The notes: a model not told the origin generated them from the sequence alone. A DNA stretch of 13,789 nt from Actinomycetes bacterium (GCA_021784205.1 JAJXTB010000076.1:1-13789), one strand, 5' to 3'; counted from the stretch's first letter, positions 1 through 7,139 are shown. Made by a program: numbers and translations.

Positions 1-59
1 CCGAGCTCGTTCTTCGCGAGCGGGGCGAGCGGGATCAGTGGTTTGGTGATCGATGGCAC
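1..59 (-). CDS. korB: 2-oxoacid:ferredoxin oxidoreductase beta subunit, N-terminus only (partial)
   Basis: A GTG start at 59-57 opens a frame that runs off the window after 19 codons (MPSITKPLIPLAPLAKNEL). A GGAGG Shine-Dalgarno site at 70-66 lies inside the last codons of korA. The start falls 1 base after the korA stop, so the two genes should be translationally coupled. The beta subunit normally carries thiamine diphosphate and a 4Fe-4S cluster and pairs with the alpha/gamma subunit. None of those motifs is inside the window, so the call rests on position directly after korA, the tight coupling, and a KNEL-like N-terminus. The identity is inference; the existence of a coding start is well supported. 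Confidence 0.75.
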   Translation of the reverse strand, partial: MPSITKPLIPLAPLAKNEL

Positions 60-60
60 G

Positions 61-1914
61 TCAGTCCTCCAACTGTTCGATGATGCCGTGTCCGACGACG
101 CCGTCGACGACCTGGGCCGCGCTGAGCGGGAAGCCGCCGTAGGCGAGGATCGAGTGCATCGACTCGATCGGCACCCCGGTCTCGATGCTGATGAGCGAGC
201 GCAGCTGGCCGTCGCGGTTCTGTTCGACGACGAAGCAGTACTCGTGGCTCTCGACGAAGGCCCGCACGTCGGCGACGAAGGGGAACCCGCGCACGCGCAT
301 GAAGTCGGCCGGTAGTCCGCGCTCGGCGAGCTCGTCGACGGCCTCACGCACCGCGAGGTCGCACCCGCCGATGGTGATGATGCCGATCGAGGCGCCGGGC
401 CGGTTGATCACGACCGGGGCGGGCACGTGGGTCGCGGCCGCGGCGTGCTTCAACTTCAGCCGGTCCACGACCTCCTGGTACTCCACGGGGTCCTCGGTGT
501 AGCGACCGAACATGTCGTGGCCCGAACCGCGGATGAAGTAGGCGCCCTTGGAGTCCGATCCCGGCACCGTGCGCGCCGCCACGTGCTCGGCGTCGGCGTT
601 GGCGTAGCGGAAGAACTCCTTCATCCCCGCGAGGTCCTCGTCGTTGAGGATCCGCCCGCGGTCCGGGACGAACGAGTCGTCCCAGGTGAACTTGGGCACC
701 ACCCAGTCGTTCATGCCGATGTCGAGGTCGAGCAGCATGAACACCGGCGTCTGGAACCGTTCGGCGAGGTCGAAGGAGGCGACGGCGAACTCGAAGCACT
801 CGGCCGGGTTGGCCGGGAAGGTGAGGATGTGCTTGGTGTCGCCGTGGCTCGCGTAGGCGCACAGCAGGATGTCGGCCTGCTGGGTGCGCGTCGGCATGCC
901 CGTCGACGGTCCGGTTCGCTGGACGTCGACGATGACCGCCGGGATCTCGGTGTAGTAGGCGAGTCCGAGCAGCTCGTTCATCAGCGAGATCCCCGGGCCC
1001 GAGGTGGAGGTGAACGAGCGCGCGCCACTCCAGCCGGCGCCGAGCACCATGCCGATCGCCGCGATCTCGTCCTCCGCCTGGAGGATGATGTAGTTGTTCT
1101 TCACGGTCGGCGGGTCACCCTCGTTCTCGCCGGGCACGAGCTCGCGCCGGTAGGTGGCGCACAGTCGCGTGAAGTTGTCCATCACCGCCGTCGCCGGGGT
1201 GATCGGGTACCAGCCGGCGACCGTGGCCCCGGCGTAGAGGGCGCCGAGCGCGGTCGCGGTGTTGCCGTCGATCAGGATCGAGTCGCGCGTCGCGTCCATC
1301 GCCTCCACGCGGAAGGGCAGCGGGCAGTCAAAGGTCTCGAGCGCGAAGTCGTAGCCGAGCTGCAGGGCCTTCTGGTTGGACTCGCGCAGCGCCTCGTTGC
1401 GCGCGAAGGTCTCGGCGAGCAGCGAACGCACGAGGTCGACGTCGATCCCGAGCAGCGCGACGATCGCTCCGGCGTAGGCGATGTTCTTCATCAGGATCCG
1501 CTCGCGGGGCTTGGTGAAGTTGTCGAGGCACATGCGCGCGAGCGGCACGCCGAGGAAGGTGACGTCCTCGCGGGCGAGGTCGTCGTCGAGGGGCCAGGAC
1601 GAGTCGAACAGCAGGTAACCACCCGAACGGACCGCGGCGATGTCTTCGGCGTAGGTCTGGGCGTTCATGGCAACCATCAGGTCGTACTCGAGCGCGCGCG
1701 CCGTGTGCCCGTCCTTGTTGACCCGGATCTCGTACCACGTGGGCAGGCCCTGGATGTTCGAGGGGAAGAGGTTCTTGCCCGACACCGGGATGCCCATGCG
1801 AAAGATCGCCTGCATCAAGAGGCTGTTGGCGCTGGCCGAGCCGGTGCCGTTGACGTTGGCCAGCTTGATCGCGAAATCGTTGACTCGCACGGTGGGGGCC
1901 GCGTCGATGGTCAT
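61..1914 (-). CDS. korA: 2-oxoacid:ferredoxin oxidoreductase, fused gamma-alpha subunit (KorA-like)
   Basis: 617 residues. This is the substrate- and cofactor-handling subunit of a 2-oxoacid (probably 2-oxoglutarate) ferredoxin oxidoreductase, which with KorB converts a 2-oxoacid and CoA to acyl-CoA, CO2 and reduced ferredoxin. Residues about 15-195 are the gamma domain, with VNGTGSASANSLL at 21-33 and a GLPTWYEIRVNKDGHTAR stretch near 56-73. The alpha domain follows, with the YPITPAT motif at 236-242, then EDEIAAIGMVLGAGWSGAR, TSTSGPGISLMNE and QRTGPSTGMPT. The length fits the fused class found in Actinobacteria. The ATG start has a strong AAGGAAGGA site just upstream and lies 1 base after the stop of the flavoprotein gene. 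Substrate choice between 2-oxoglutarate and another 2-oxoacid cannot be settled from this subunit. The enzyme class is very secure. Confidence 0.93.
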   Translation of the reverse strand: MTIDAAPTVRVNDFAIKLANVNGTGSASANSLLMQAIFRMGIPVSGKNLFPSNIQGLPTWYEIRVNKDGHTARALEYDLMVAMNAQTYAEDIAAVRSGGYLLFDSSWPLDDDLAREDVTFLGVPLARMCLDNFTKPRERILMKNIAYAGAIVALLGIDVDLVRSLLAETFARNEALRESNQKALQLGYDFALETFDCPLPFRVEAMDATRDSILIDGNTATALGALYAGATVAGWYPITPATAVMDNFTRLCATYRRELVPGENEGDPPTVKNNYIILQAEDEIAAIGMVLGAGWSGARSFTSTSGPGISLMNELLGLAYYTEIPAVIVDVQRTGPSTGMPTRTQQADILLCAYASHGDTKHILTFPANPAECFEFAVASFDLAERFQTPVFMLLDLDIGMNDWVVPKFTWDDSFVPDRGRILNDEDLAGMKEFFRYANADAEHVAARTVPGSDSKGAYFIRGSGHDMFGRYTEDPVEYQEVVDRLKLKHAAAATHVPAPVVINRPGASIGIITIGGCDLAVREAVDELAERGLPADFMRVRGFPFVADVRAFVESHEYCFVVEQNRDGQLRSLISIETGVPIESMHSILAYGGFPLSAAQVVDGVVGHGIIEQLED

Positions 1915-1915
1915 A

Positions 1916-3730
1916 TCAGTTCCTTCCTTGGTTGGCGCTCGAGGCGACCGGGATGTGCAGCACGCCGGCGCCGGCGTAGGGCGAGATGAGCGTGAACTCC
2001 TCCATGTCCCAGGCCGCGGTCGGGCACCGCTCGGCGCACAGCCCGCAGTGGACGCAGACGTTCTCGTCCTTGATCATCACGCGTCCGGTCTGGGGCAGCG
2101 GGGCCGAGACGAAGAGCGACTGGTCGAGGTTGGTCGACGGCGCCGAGAGTCGCGTGCGCAGATCGGCCTCGTCACCGTTGTGGGTGATCGTCAGGCACTG
2201 GACCGGACAGATGTCGACGCAGGCGTCGCACTCGATGCAGGCCGAGGCGCTGAAGCCGGTCTGGATGTCGCAGTTGAGGCAGCGCTGCGCCTCGCGCGCC
2301 GTCTGGGCGGCACTGAAACCGAGCTCGACCTCGAGGTTGAGCGAGCTGAATCGCTCGGTCAGATCCACGTGGGTCATCTGCTGGCGTGGCGAGGGGTTGT
2401 AGTCGTTGTGGTAGCGCCACTCGTTCATGCCCATCTTCGCGCTGATGAGGTTCTGGCCCTTCGCGGGTCGATCGTCGAGAGGCGTGCCCGAGCAGTAGTT
2501 GTCGATCGAGATGGCCGCCCCGTGGCCGTGGGCGACGGCCCAGATGATGTTCTTGGGTCCCCACGCGGCGTCGCCGCCGAAGAAGACGCCCGGGCGACTG
2601 CACTGGTAGGTCGTCTCGTCCACGACCGGCATGTCCCACTCGCCGAACTCGATACCGAGGTCACGTTCGATCCAGGGGAAGGCGTTCTCCTGGCCGATGG
2701 CCAAGATGACGTCGTCGCAGGGCACGACCACCGTGTCGATCGTGGTCGAGTGGCGCGCGCCCTCGTCCCACTCGAGCACGTCGAACTCCATGCCGACGAG
2801 CCGCCCCTCTTCGATGATGAAGCGCTTGGGGGCGTGGTTGACGACGATCTCGACGCCTTCCTCCTCGGCGTCCTCGAGCTCCCACGGGGAGGCCTTGAAG
2901 AACTCGCGGGGCCGGCGGGCCATGACCTTGATGTCCTCGCCGCCGACTCGCCGCGAGGTGCGACAGCAGTCCATCGCCGTGTTGCCCACGCCGATGATCA
3001 GCACGCGCTTGCCGATCGCGTCGAGGTGGCCGAAGGCGACCGACTCGAGCCAGTCGATACCGATGTGGATGTGCGACTCGGCCTCGTCGTGGCGACCGGG
3101 CAGGTCCAGTTCCTTGCCCCGGGGGGCGCCCACGCCGACGTAGACCGCGTCGTAGCCCTCGTCGAGCAGGCCGCGCAGGCTCGCCACGGGGGTGTTGTAA
3201 CGGATCTCCACGCCGCCGCGGTCGAGGATGACGCCGGTCTCCTCGTCGAGGACTTCGGCCGGGAGCCGGAAGTTGGGGATGTTCGAGCGCATCAGTCCAC
3301 CGGGCTGGTCGAACTTCTCAAAGATCGTGATCTCGTAGCCGAGCGGGGCGAGGTCGTTAGCGACGGTGAGCGACGACGGGCCGGCGCCGATCAGCGCGAC
3401 GCGCTTGCCGTTCTTCGTTTCGGGGATCGGGGCGAGGCGATCGGTGATGTCACCCTTTAGGTCGGCGGTGACGCGCTTCAGCCGGCAGATGGCGACCGGG
3501 GTGCCGTCGACGCGTCCGCGACGGCAGGCCGGTTCGCAGGGCCGGTCACAGGTGCGCCCGAGTACCCCGGGAAAGACGTTGGAGGAACGGTTGAGCAGGT
3601 AGGCCTCGTCGAACTGTCCCTGGGAGATCAGGCGGATGTAGCCCGGCACGTCGGTGTGCGCCGGACAGGCCCACTGACAGTCGACTACGCGGTGGTAGTA
3701 ATTCGGGTCCGTTACGTCCGTCGGTTCCAC
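1916..3730 (-). CDS. GltD-like FAD/NAD(P) oxidoreductase with N- and C-terminal iron-sulfur domains
   Basis: 604 residues. It resembles the small subunit of glutamate synthase and NfnB, extended by a ferredoxin-like tail. Domains in order: an N-terminal cysteine domain (C18, C22, C61, C65, C69, C82) of the GltD/DPYD type; an FAD Rossmann motif VALIGAGPSSL at 111-121; an NAD(P) Rossmann motif GVGNTAMD at 247-254 followed by RR pairs that could suit NADP(H); the FAD-closing GGDAA at 385-389; then two 4Fe-4S motifs, C498/C501/C504/C508 and C559/C562/C565/C569, each ending in CP. It lacks the large glutamate synthase subunit as a neighbour and is instead first in an operon with korA and korB. I infer that it moves electrons between the oxidoreductase or ferredoxin and NAD(P)(H). 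The GTG start is fixed by GAAGGAGGG at 3743-3735. The fold is secure; the exact reaction is not. Confidence 0.88.
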   Translation of the reverse strand: MEPTDVTDPNYYHRVVDCQWACPAHTDVPGYIRLISQGQFDEAYLLNRSSNVFPGVLGRTCDRPCEPACRRGRVDGTPVAICRLKRVTADLKGDITDRLAPIPETKNGKRVALIGAGPSSLTVANDLAPLGYEITIFEKFDQPGGLMRSNIPNFRLPAEVLDEETGVILDRGGVEIRYNTPVASLRGLLDEGYDAVYVGVGAPRGKELDLPGRHDEAESHIHIGIDWLESVAFGHLDAIGKRVLIIGVGNTAMDCCRTSRRVGGEDIKVMARRPREFFKASPWELEDAEEEGVEIVVNHAPKRFIIEEGRLVGMEFDVLEWDEGARHSTTIDTVVVPCDDVILAIGQENAFPWIERDLGIEFGEWDMPVVDETTYQCSRPGVFFGGDAAWGPKNIIWAVAHGHGAAISIDNYCSGTPLDDRPAKGQNLISAKMGMNEWRYHNDYNPSPRQQMTHVDLTERFSSLNLEVELGFSAAQTAREAQRCLNCDIQTGFSASACIECDACVDICPVQCLTITHNGDEADLRTRLSAPSTNLDQSLFVSAPLPQTGRVMIKDENVCVHCGLCAERCPTAAWDMEEFTLISPYAGAGVLHIPVASSANQGRN

Positions 3731-3771
3731 TCGGCCCTCCTTCGAAGTCGCCCGAGACGGACCCGCGACTC

Positions 3772-3777
3772 GATATA
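3772..3777 (-). promoter_or_regulatory. Candidate -10 element of the Kor operon
   Basis: TATATC read on the minus strand is the most AT-rich hexamer in front of the operon and would give a short leader that includes the Shine-Dalgarno site. No -35 is recognisable 17-18 bases upstream. This is a weak, position-based call. Confidence 0.3.
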
Positions 3778-3801
3778 CGACGACGCCACGGCCAATCTCA
3801 G

Positions 3802-3814
3802 GAGTACTGTACTC
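3802..3814. promoter_or_regulatory. 13-base palindrome, candidate operator
   Basis: GAGTAC-T-GTACTC is a perfect inverted repeat with 6-base arms around one central base. It lies about 25 bases upstream of the candidate -10 of the Kor operon and more than 100 bases upstream of the pyk promoter. The size and spacing suit a homodimeric regulator. I do not recognise it as the consensus of a named regulator. Perfect 6-1-6 dyads occur by chance a few times in a window this long, so the support is mainly its intergenic position. Confidence 0.35.
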
Positions 3815-3922
3815 GTCCGGTTTCCATGCTCGTGGCGCGCGGGCCGTCCGCGGGCCGCTTGAGTAGGGCCTTTAGTCACTCCCGGGGTGCGACGCCTCGG
3901 TCGAGGTGGATGGTGGTTCTCG

Positions 3923-3928
3923 TAGACT
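3923..3928 (+). promoter_or_regulatory. Candidate -10 element of pyk
   Basis: TAGACT fits the actinobacterial TANNNT -10 and lies 25 bases before the GTG start. This leaves a short leader that contains the ribosome binding site GAAGGGAAG (3942-3950). No clear -35 is visible. Confidence 0.45.
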
Positions 3929-3953
3929 TGGCAAAAGCGTTGAAGGGAAGCAC

Positions 3954-5369
3954 GTGCGACGCACGCGAATCGTGGCCACATTAGGACCGGCGTCTGATTC
4001 TGACGCGGTCATCCTCGACCTCGCCGCGGCCGGCGTCGACGTCTTTCGACTCTCGATGGCCCACGGCGACATCCCGTCGGGCATCGAGCGACTTCGACGC
4101 GTGCGGGCGTTGGCGCCGGACCTCGCGATCATGGTCGACATCCCCGGACCCAAGATCCGCGCCGGAAGCTTCGGCACGGCGCCCGTGAGCCTCGAGACGG
4201 GGGATACGGTTGAACTGGTCGAGGCGTTCGGCGAGACCTCGAACGCCTCGCGCATCGTCGTCGAGCGCAAGGACGTGCTCAGCCTGCTGCGAGCAGGCGA
4301 CAAGATCCACATCGGCGACGGCGGCGTTTCGCTCGAGGTTCTTCAACCGGGCCCGACGGCCCGCGCGGTCGTGAGCGCCGGCGGCAACGTCACCGGCAAG
4401 CCCGGTCTCTCGCTGCCGACCTCGATCCTGCACGACCGACTGCCGACGGTCGAGGACCGCGCGCGCCTCGAGGCCCTGCGCCACGAGGCCTTCGAGATCC
4501 TCGCGGTCTCCTTCGTCCGCTCGGCCTTTGACATCGTCTCGACGCGCACCGTGCTCTCGCGCGACGACGTCATGATCATGGCCAAGATCGAGACCGCCGA
4601 GGGGGTCACCAACCTCGACGAGATCATCGCGGTCTCGGACGCCATCATGGTCGCGCGCGGTGACCTCGGCGTGCGCATGCCCATCGAAGAAGTGCCCCAC
4701 CTCCAGAAGGACATCGTTCGCCACGGCATCCGCTACGCCCGGCCGGTCGTCGTCGCGACCCAGATGCTCGAGTCGATGACCCACGCCCAGGTGCCCACCC
4801 GGGCCGAAGTCACCGACGTCGCCAACGCGGTGCTCGACGGCGCGAGCGCGGTGATGCTGAGCGGGGAGACCGCGATCGGTGACGACCCGGTCGGCACGGT
4901 GACCACGATGGACCGAATCGTGCGACGCGCCGAGGAGTCCTTCGACTACGCGACCTGGGGCGGTTCGCTCGGGGTCCAGCAGATCGGGGCCGGCACCGAG
5001 TCGACGCGAATCACCGCCGCAATCACCGGGGCTGCCTGGCGCGCCGCGATGGAAGAGCGCGCCGTCGCCATCGTCGCCTGCACCCGCTCGGGTCTCACGG
5101 CGCGCGCCATCTCACGGTTCCGTCCCCCCATGCCGATCGTCGCGATCACGCCGAGCGAGGCCACGGCCCGTCAGCTCCACGGCTCGTGGGGCGTCCAGGA
5201 GATCTACCTGTCGCCCGCGACCGACATCGACGACCTCTGCGACTTCGCCGTGACCCAGATGAAGCTCTCGGGGACCGCTAAGCCCGGTGACGCGGTGGTC
5301 GTGATGGCCGGTTCGGCCTCGGGCGGGGCGTCGATCACCGACACCGTGCGAATGGTGATGGTCTCCTAG
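3954..5369 (+). CDS. pyk: Pyruvate kinase
   Basis: 471 residues from the GTG at 3954. It converts phosphoenolpyruvate and ADP to pyruvate and ATP, the last step of glycolysis. The start RRTRIVATLGPAS matches the usual N-terminus, and a GAAGGGAAG site lies directly upstream; an in-frame GTG at 3906 would add 16 uncharacteristic residues. Visible active-site elements are R33 in RLSMAHGD (32-39), AKIET at 210-214 (K211, E213), ARGDLG at 234-239, and ATQMLESM at 268-275. A C-terminal allosteric-type domain follows. Oddities: the normal RLNFSHG is RLSMAHG and the normal D-T/L-K-GP segment is DIPGPKIR, so three residues that bind potassium in the rabbit enzyme are replaced. The lysine of GPKIR is the residue associated with potassium-independent enzymes. 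The stop codon interlocks with that of convergent cysC. Confidence 0.93.
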   Translation: MRRTRIVATLGPASDSDAVILDLAAAGVDVFRLSMAHGDIPSGIERLRRVRALAPDLAIMVDIPGPKIRAGSFGTAPVSLETGDTVELVEAFGETSNASRIVVERKDVLSLLRAGDKIHIGDGGVSLEVLQPGPTARAVVSAGGNVTGKPGLSLPTSILHDRLPTVEDRARLEALRHEAFEILAVSFVRSAFDIVSTRTVLSRDDVMIMAKIETAEGVTNLDEIIAVSDAIMVARGDLGVRMPIEEVPHLQKDIVRHGIRYARPVVVATQMLESMTHAQVPTRAEVTDVANAVLDGASAVMLSGETAIGDDPVGTVTTMDRIVRRAEESFDYATWGGSLGVQQIGAGTESTRITAAITGAAWRAAMEERAVAIVACTRSGLTARAISRFRPPMPIVAITPSEATARQLHGSWGVQEIYLSPATDIDDLCDFAVTQMKLSGTAKPGDAVVVMAGSASGGASITDTVRMVMVS

Positions 5370-5932
5370 GACCGTGCCAGAAGTCCGGCCGCCTCGAGCG
5401 AGGCGATCACCAGGGCGCCCGCGTCGAGTGGGCTGAGCGCCTCGGCGTCGACGTGGACCTCGGGGTGAAGCGGCGCCTCGTAGGGCGAGTCGATGCCCGT
5501 GAAGTTCGTCAGGTGGCCCTCGCGCGCGAGGCGATAGAGCCCCTTGGGGTCCCGGGCCTCGGCGACGTGCAGGGGCACGTCGACGAACACCTCGACGAAG
5601 CGGCCCGGTTCGATCAGGTCGCGCGCGCGGCGCCGACCGGATTCGAAGGGTGAGATCGCCGCGACGAGTACCACGTGTCCGGCGTCGACCAGGATCCGGG
5701 TCACCTCACCGATGCGCCGGATGCTCTCGTCGCGCGCGTCGTCGTCGTAGCCGAGGTCGCGATTGAGACCGCGGCGCAACGCGTCGCCGTCGAGGTTGTG
5801 CACCGGTACCCGGCGCGCGCGCAGCAGGTCCTCGACGATGCCGGCGAGGGTCGACTTGCCCGAACCCGACAGACCGGTGAACCAGATGACGAACGGGGTC
5901 GGTGTGTCAAGGCGTGGGTCGTCTGCGGTCAT
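5366..5932 (-). CDS. cysC: Adenylylsulfate (APS) kinase
   Basis: 188 residues, a normal single-domain APS kinase that phosphorylates adenylyl sulfate with ATP to give PAPS. Visible motifs are the Walker A GLSGSGKST (20-28), DGD at 48-50 followed by RRGLNRDLGY, the ISP serine motif at 93-95, RDPKGLY at 127-133 and FTGIDSPYEAP at 144-154. The residue before RDPKGLY, often cysteine or glutamine in relatives, lies in AEARDPKGLY here. No sulfurylase (cysN/cysD or sat) is present in the window. It lies directly downstream of a sulfotransferase gene on the same strand, 32 bases away, so its PAPS may serve sulfation rather than only assimilation. There is no Shine-Dalgarno site before the ATG. Its TAG stop overlaps the pyk stop within CTAG. 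Confidence 0.93.
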   Translation of the reverse strand: MTADDPRLDTPTPFVIWFTGLSGSGKSTLAGIVEDLLRARRVPVHNLDGDALRRGLNRDLGYDDDARDESIRRIGEVTRILVDAGHVVLVAAISPFESGRRRARDLIEPGRFVEVFVDVPLHVAEARDPKGLYRLAREGHLTNFTGIDSPYEAPLHPEVHVDAEALSPLDAGALVIASLEAAGLLARS

Positions 5933-5964
5933 AGGGCGTCGGTAGAGCGACTTTAGTACGCCCG

Positions 5965-6978
5965 CTAGGCCTTGGCCGGGCCGCGGCCGAAGGCCCGCGC
6001 CAGACGGATCGCCCGGGTCGCCTCGAGCTCGCGCACGGCGTCGATGGCGGCGGTCACTTCGTGGCGCAACTCCTCACCCTGGGCGCGCAGGGCCGCGTTG
6101 TCCACGAGCAGCGCCGCGATCTGCGCGTCGCGCTCGTCCAGGGCCGCCTCGTAGTGCTGGACGAAGACTCGCCGCTCGTTCACGAGCGGTTCCTCCCACC
6201 AGCCCGGTGCCGGCGCGGTGGCGTGAAATTCGTCGTGACGGCCGTTGAGCGTCCCGAGGAACGCCGCCAGCTCGCTGATCGACGGTGGCGGCTCGGACAG
6301 GATCGGGTCGGCGCCGGGGTGGGTGTCGCGGCGAAGGTCGGCTCGGATCCGCTGGGCGCCCGCGTCGGTGTCGACGTCGTCGAGTTCGCCCCACGCGCTC
6401 AGGCTTCGCGCGATGTCGGCCACGACCTCGCGGGGGTGTTCGACGAGTTCGCGGTAGTGGCATACGTGCACCGGGAGTCCGTCGAGGCCGGCGAGCAGGG
6501 TTCGGTTATAGGCGGCCCACAGGGCGAGTCCGGTGAGCGGGGCCATCCCGTCGCGCAGCGCGAGCGACCACGCGACCTCCGCGGGGTCGCGCACGACGAC
6601 CACGACCGCCGCGCGATCGAGCAGGGCCTGGCGCCACAGCGGCATCAACAGGGACATGCGCGGGTCCTTTAACACGAAGTGAGATCCCGCGAAGGTGGCG
6701 TCGAACGTCGTGCGCGCCTCGGCGACGAACCGACGGGCGTCGACCTCGTTGGCCCAGCCCGGGGCGAGCAGGGGTGGGATGTCCCAGCGGCCGCCGTAGG
6801 CGGCGAGGATCCGCTCGTCGAGGGCCGCTACCGATTCGACTTCGAAGTAGCCGTCGGGATTGCCGACGTCGCCGCGCATCAGACCGTCACGTGAACCGAC
6901 GTCGAGCCCGAGGGCGTCGAGGACGCTGGCGAGCGCGGACGTGCCAGAACGATGCATACCCAGAACGAGGATTCCCAC
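5965..6978 (-). CDS. PAPS-dependent sulfotransferase family protein with C-terminal coiled coil
   Basis: 337 residues. It should transfer sulfate from PAPS to an acceptor, probably a carbohydrate or other surface molecule (inference). The 5'-phosphosulfate loop GMHRSGTS is at 7-14, PDGYFE at 41-46, KDPRM at 104-108, and the 3'-phosphate-binding RDPAEVAWSLALR at 130-142 with S138. From about 275 to 325 there is a heptad-rich, charged helix (ALDERDAQIAALLVDNAALR and onward) that looks like a coiled coil, ending in a basic tail. No signal peptide or membrane segment is seen. The GTG start keeps the beta strand before the P-loop; starting at the ATG of residue 8 would remove it. There is no Shine-Dalgarno site, and a TAGTTT hexamer lies exactly 6 bases before the GTG, so the mRNA may be leaderless. 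cysC follows 32 bases downstream. The acceptor is unknown. Confidence 0.88.
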   Translation of the reverse strand: MGILVLGMHRSGTSALASVLDALGLDVGSRDGLMRGDVGNPDGYFEVESVAALDERILAAYGGRWDIPPLLAPGWANEVDARRFVAEARTTFDATFAGSHFVLKDPRMSLLMPLWRQALLDRAAVVVVVRDPAEVAWSLALRDGMAPLTGLALWAAYNRTLLAGLDGLPVHVCHYRELVEHPREVVADIARSLSAWGELDDVDTDAGAQRIRADLRRDTHPGADPILSEPPPSISELAAFLGTLNGRHDEFHATAPAPGWWEEPLVNERRVFVQHYEAALDERDAQIAALLVDNAALRAQGEELRHEVTAAIDAVRELEATRAIRLARAFGRGPAKA

Positions 6979-6984
6979 GGACGT

Positions 6985-6990
6985 AAACTA
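6985..6990 (-). promoter_or_regulatory. Candidate -10 for leaderless sulfotransferase mRNA
   Basis: TAGTTT on the minus strand is followed by 6 bases (ACGTCC) and the GTG start. With a start of transcription about 7 bases after the -10, the message would begin at the GTG. There is no ribosome binding site to favour another arrangement. Confidence 0.55.
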
Positions 6991-7002
6991 GCCGCCCCCT
7001 CG

Positions 7003-7020
7003 GGGCCGTTCACGCGGCCC
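7003..7020 (-). terminator. Hairpin downstream of tRNA-Arg, possible terminator
   Basis: GGGCCG and CGGCCC form a perfect 6-base-pair GC stem with a 6-base loop, 30 bases past the 3' end of the tRNA on the minus strand. It has no T tract after it, so it would be a non-canonical terminator or a processing structure. A competing CCCC-TC-GGGG fold overlaps at 6996-7005. Confidence 0.3.
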
Positions 7021-7049
7021 GACGGCTACGCGCTGGTCGGGGACTGGGT

Positions 7050-7123
7050 GTTGCCGGCGAGATTCGAACTCGCAAGTCTCCACCTTCGGAGGGTGGCATG
7101 TTATCCAATTACACCACGGCAAC
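7050..7123 (-). tRNA. tRNA-Arg (anticodon CCG)
   Basis: 74 bases on the minus strand. The acceptor stem GTTGCCG/CGGCAAC pairs perfectly, the D arm contains the conserved GG, the anticodon stem CCACC/GGTGG encloses CTCCGAA with anticodon CCG (reads CGG, arginine), and the T arm GCGAG-TTCGAAT-CTCGC is canonical. CCA is not encoded. It lies between the sulfotransferase gene (same strand, downstream) and divergent lysA. Confidence 0.96.
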
Positions 7124-7133
7124 TCGCCCGACC

Positions 7134-7139
7134 AGCCTA
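7134..7139 (-). promoter_or_regulatory. Candidate -10 for tRNA-Arg
   Basis: TAGGCT on the minus strand lies 10 bases before the first base of the tRNA, leaving a 5' leader of about 3 bases. It overlaps one end of the inverted repeat at 7135-7148. No -35 is recognisable. Confidence 0.45.

Larger units (their letters stand above)
3731..3953. other. Divergent intergenic control region (Kor operon / pyruvate kinase)
   Basis: These 223 bases separate the minus-strand Kor operon from plus-strand pyk and contain no convincing gene. They hold the Shine-Dalgarno sites of both flanking genes, a perfect 6-1-6 palindrome (3802-3814), a TATATC hexamer on the minus strand (3777-3772) that could be the -10 of the Kor operon with a leader of about 35 bases, and a TAGACT hexamer for pyk (3923-3928). 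A weaker 5-2-5 dyad (CCTCG-GT-CGAGG, 3895-3906) lies near the -35 region of pyk. I see no good -35 match to TTGACA on either strand. Confidence 0.6.

Noticed and set aside
427..1989. A 520-codon open frame on the plus strand antisense to korA
   Set aside because: It mirrors the codon pattern of korA in GC-rich DNA, is rich in Arg/Val/Gly/Asp with no recognisable domain, and korA on the opposite strand has strong family motifs.
1667..3460. A 597-codon open frame on the plus strand antisense to the GltD-like gene
   Set aside because: It is a shadow frame of low-complexity composition; the opposite strand carries intact FAD, NAD(P) and iron-sulfur motifs.
3906..3953. An upstream GTG start for pyruvate kinase at 3906
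   Set aside because: It would add 16 residues unlike any family N-terminus and would place the start before the candidate transcription start; the GTG at 3954 has the ribosome binding site.
3656..3981. Small open frames on both strands in the Kor-pyk intergenic region
   Set aside because: They overlap the ends of real genes, have Arg-rich random composition and would obscure the promoter region; no convincing start site.
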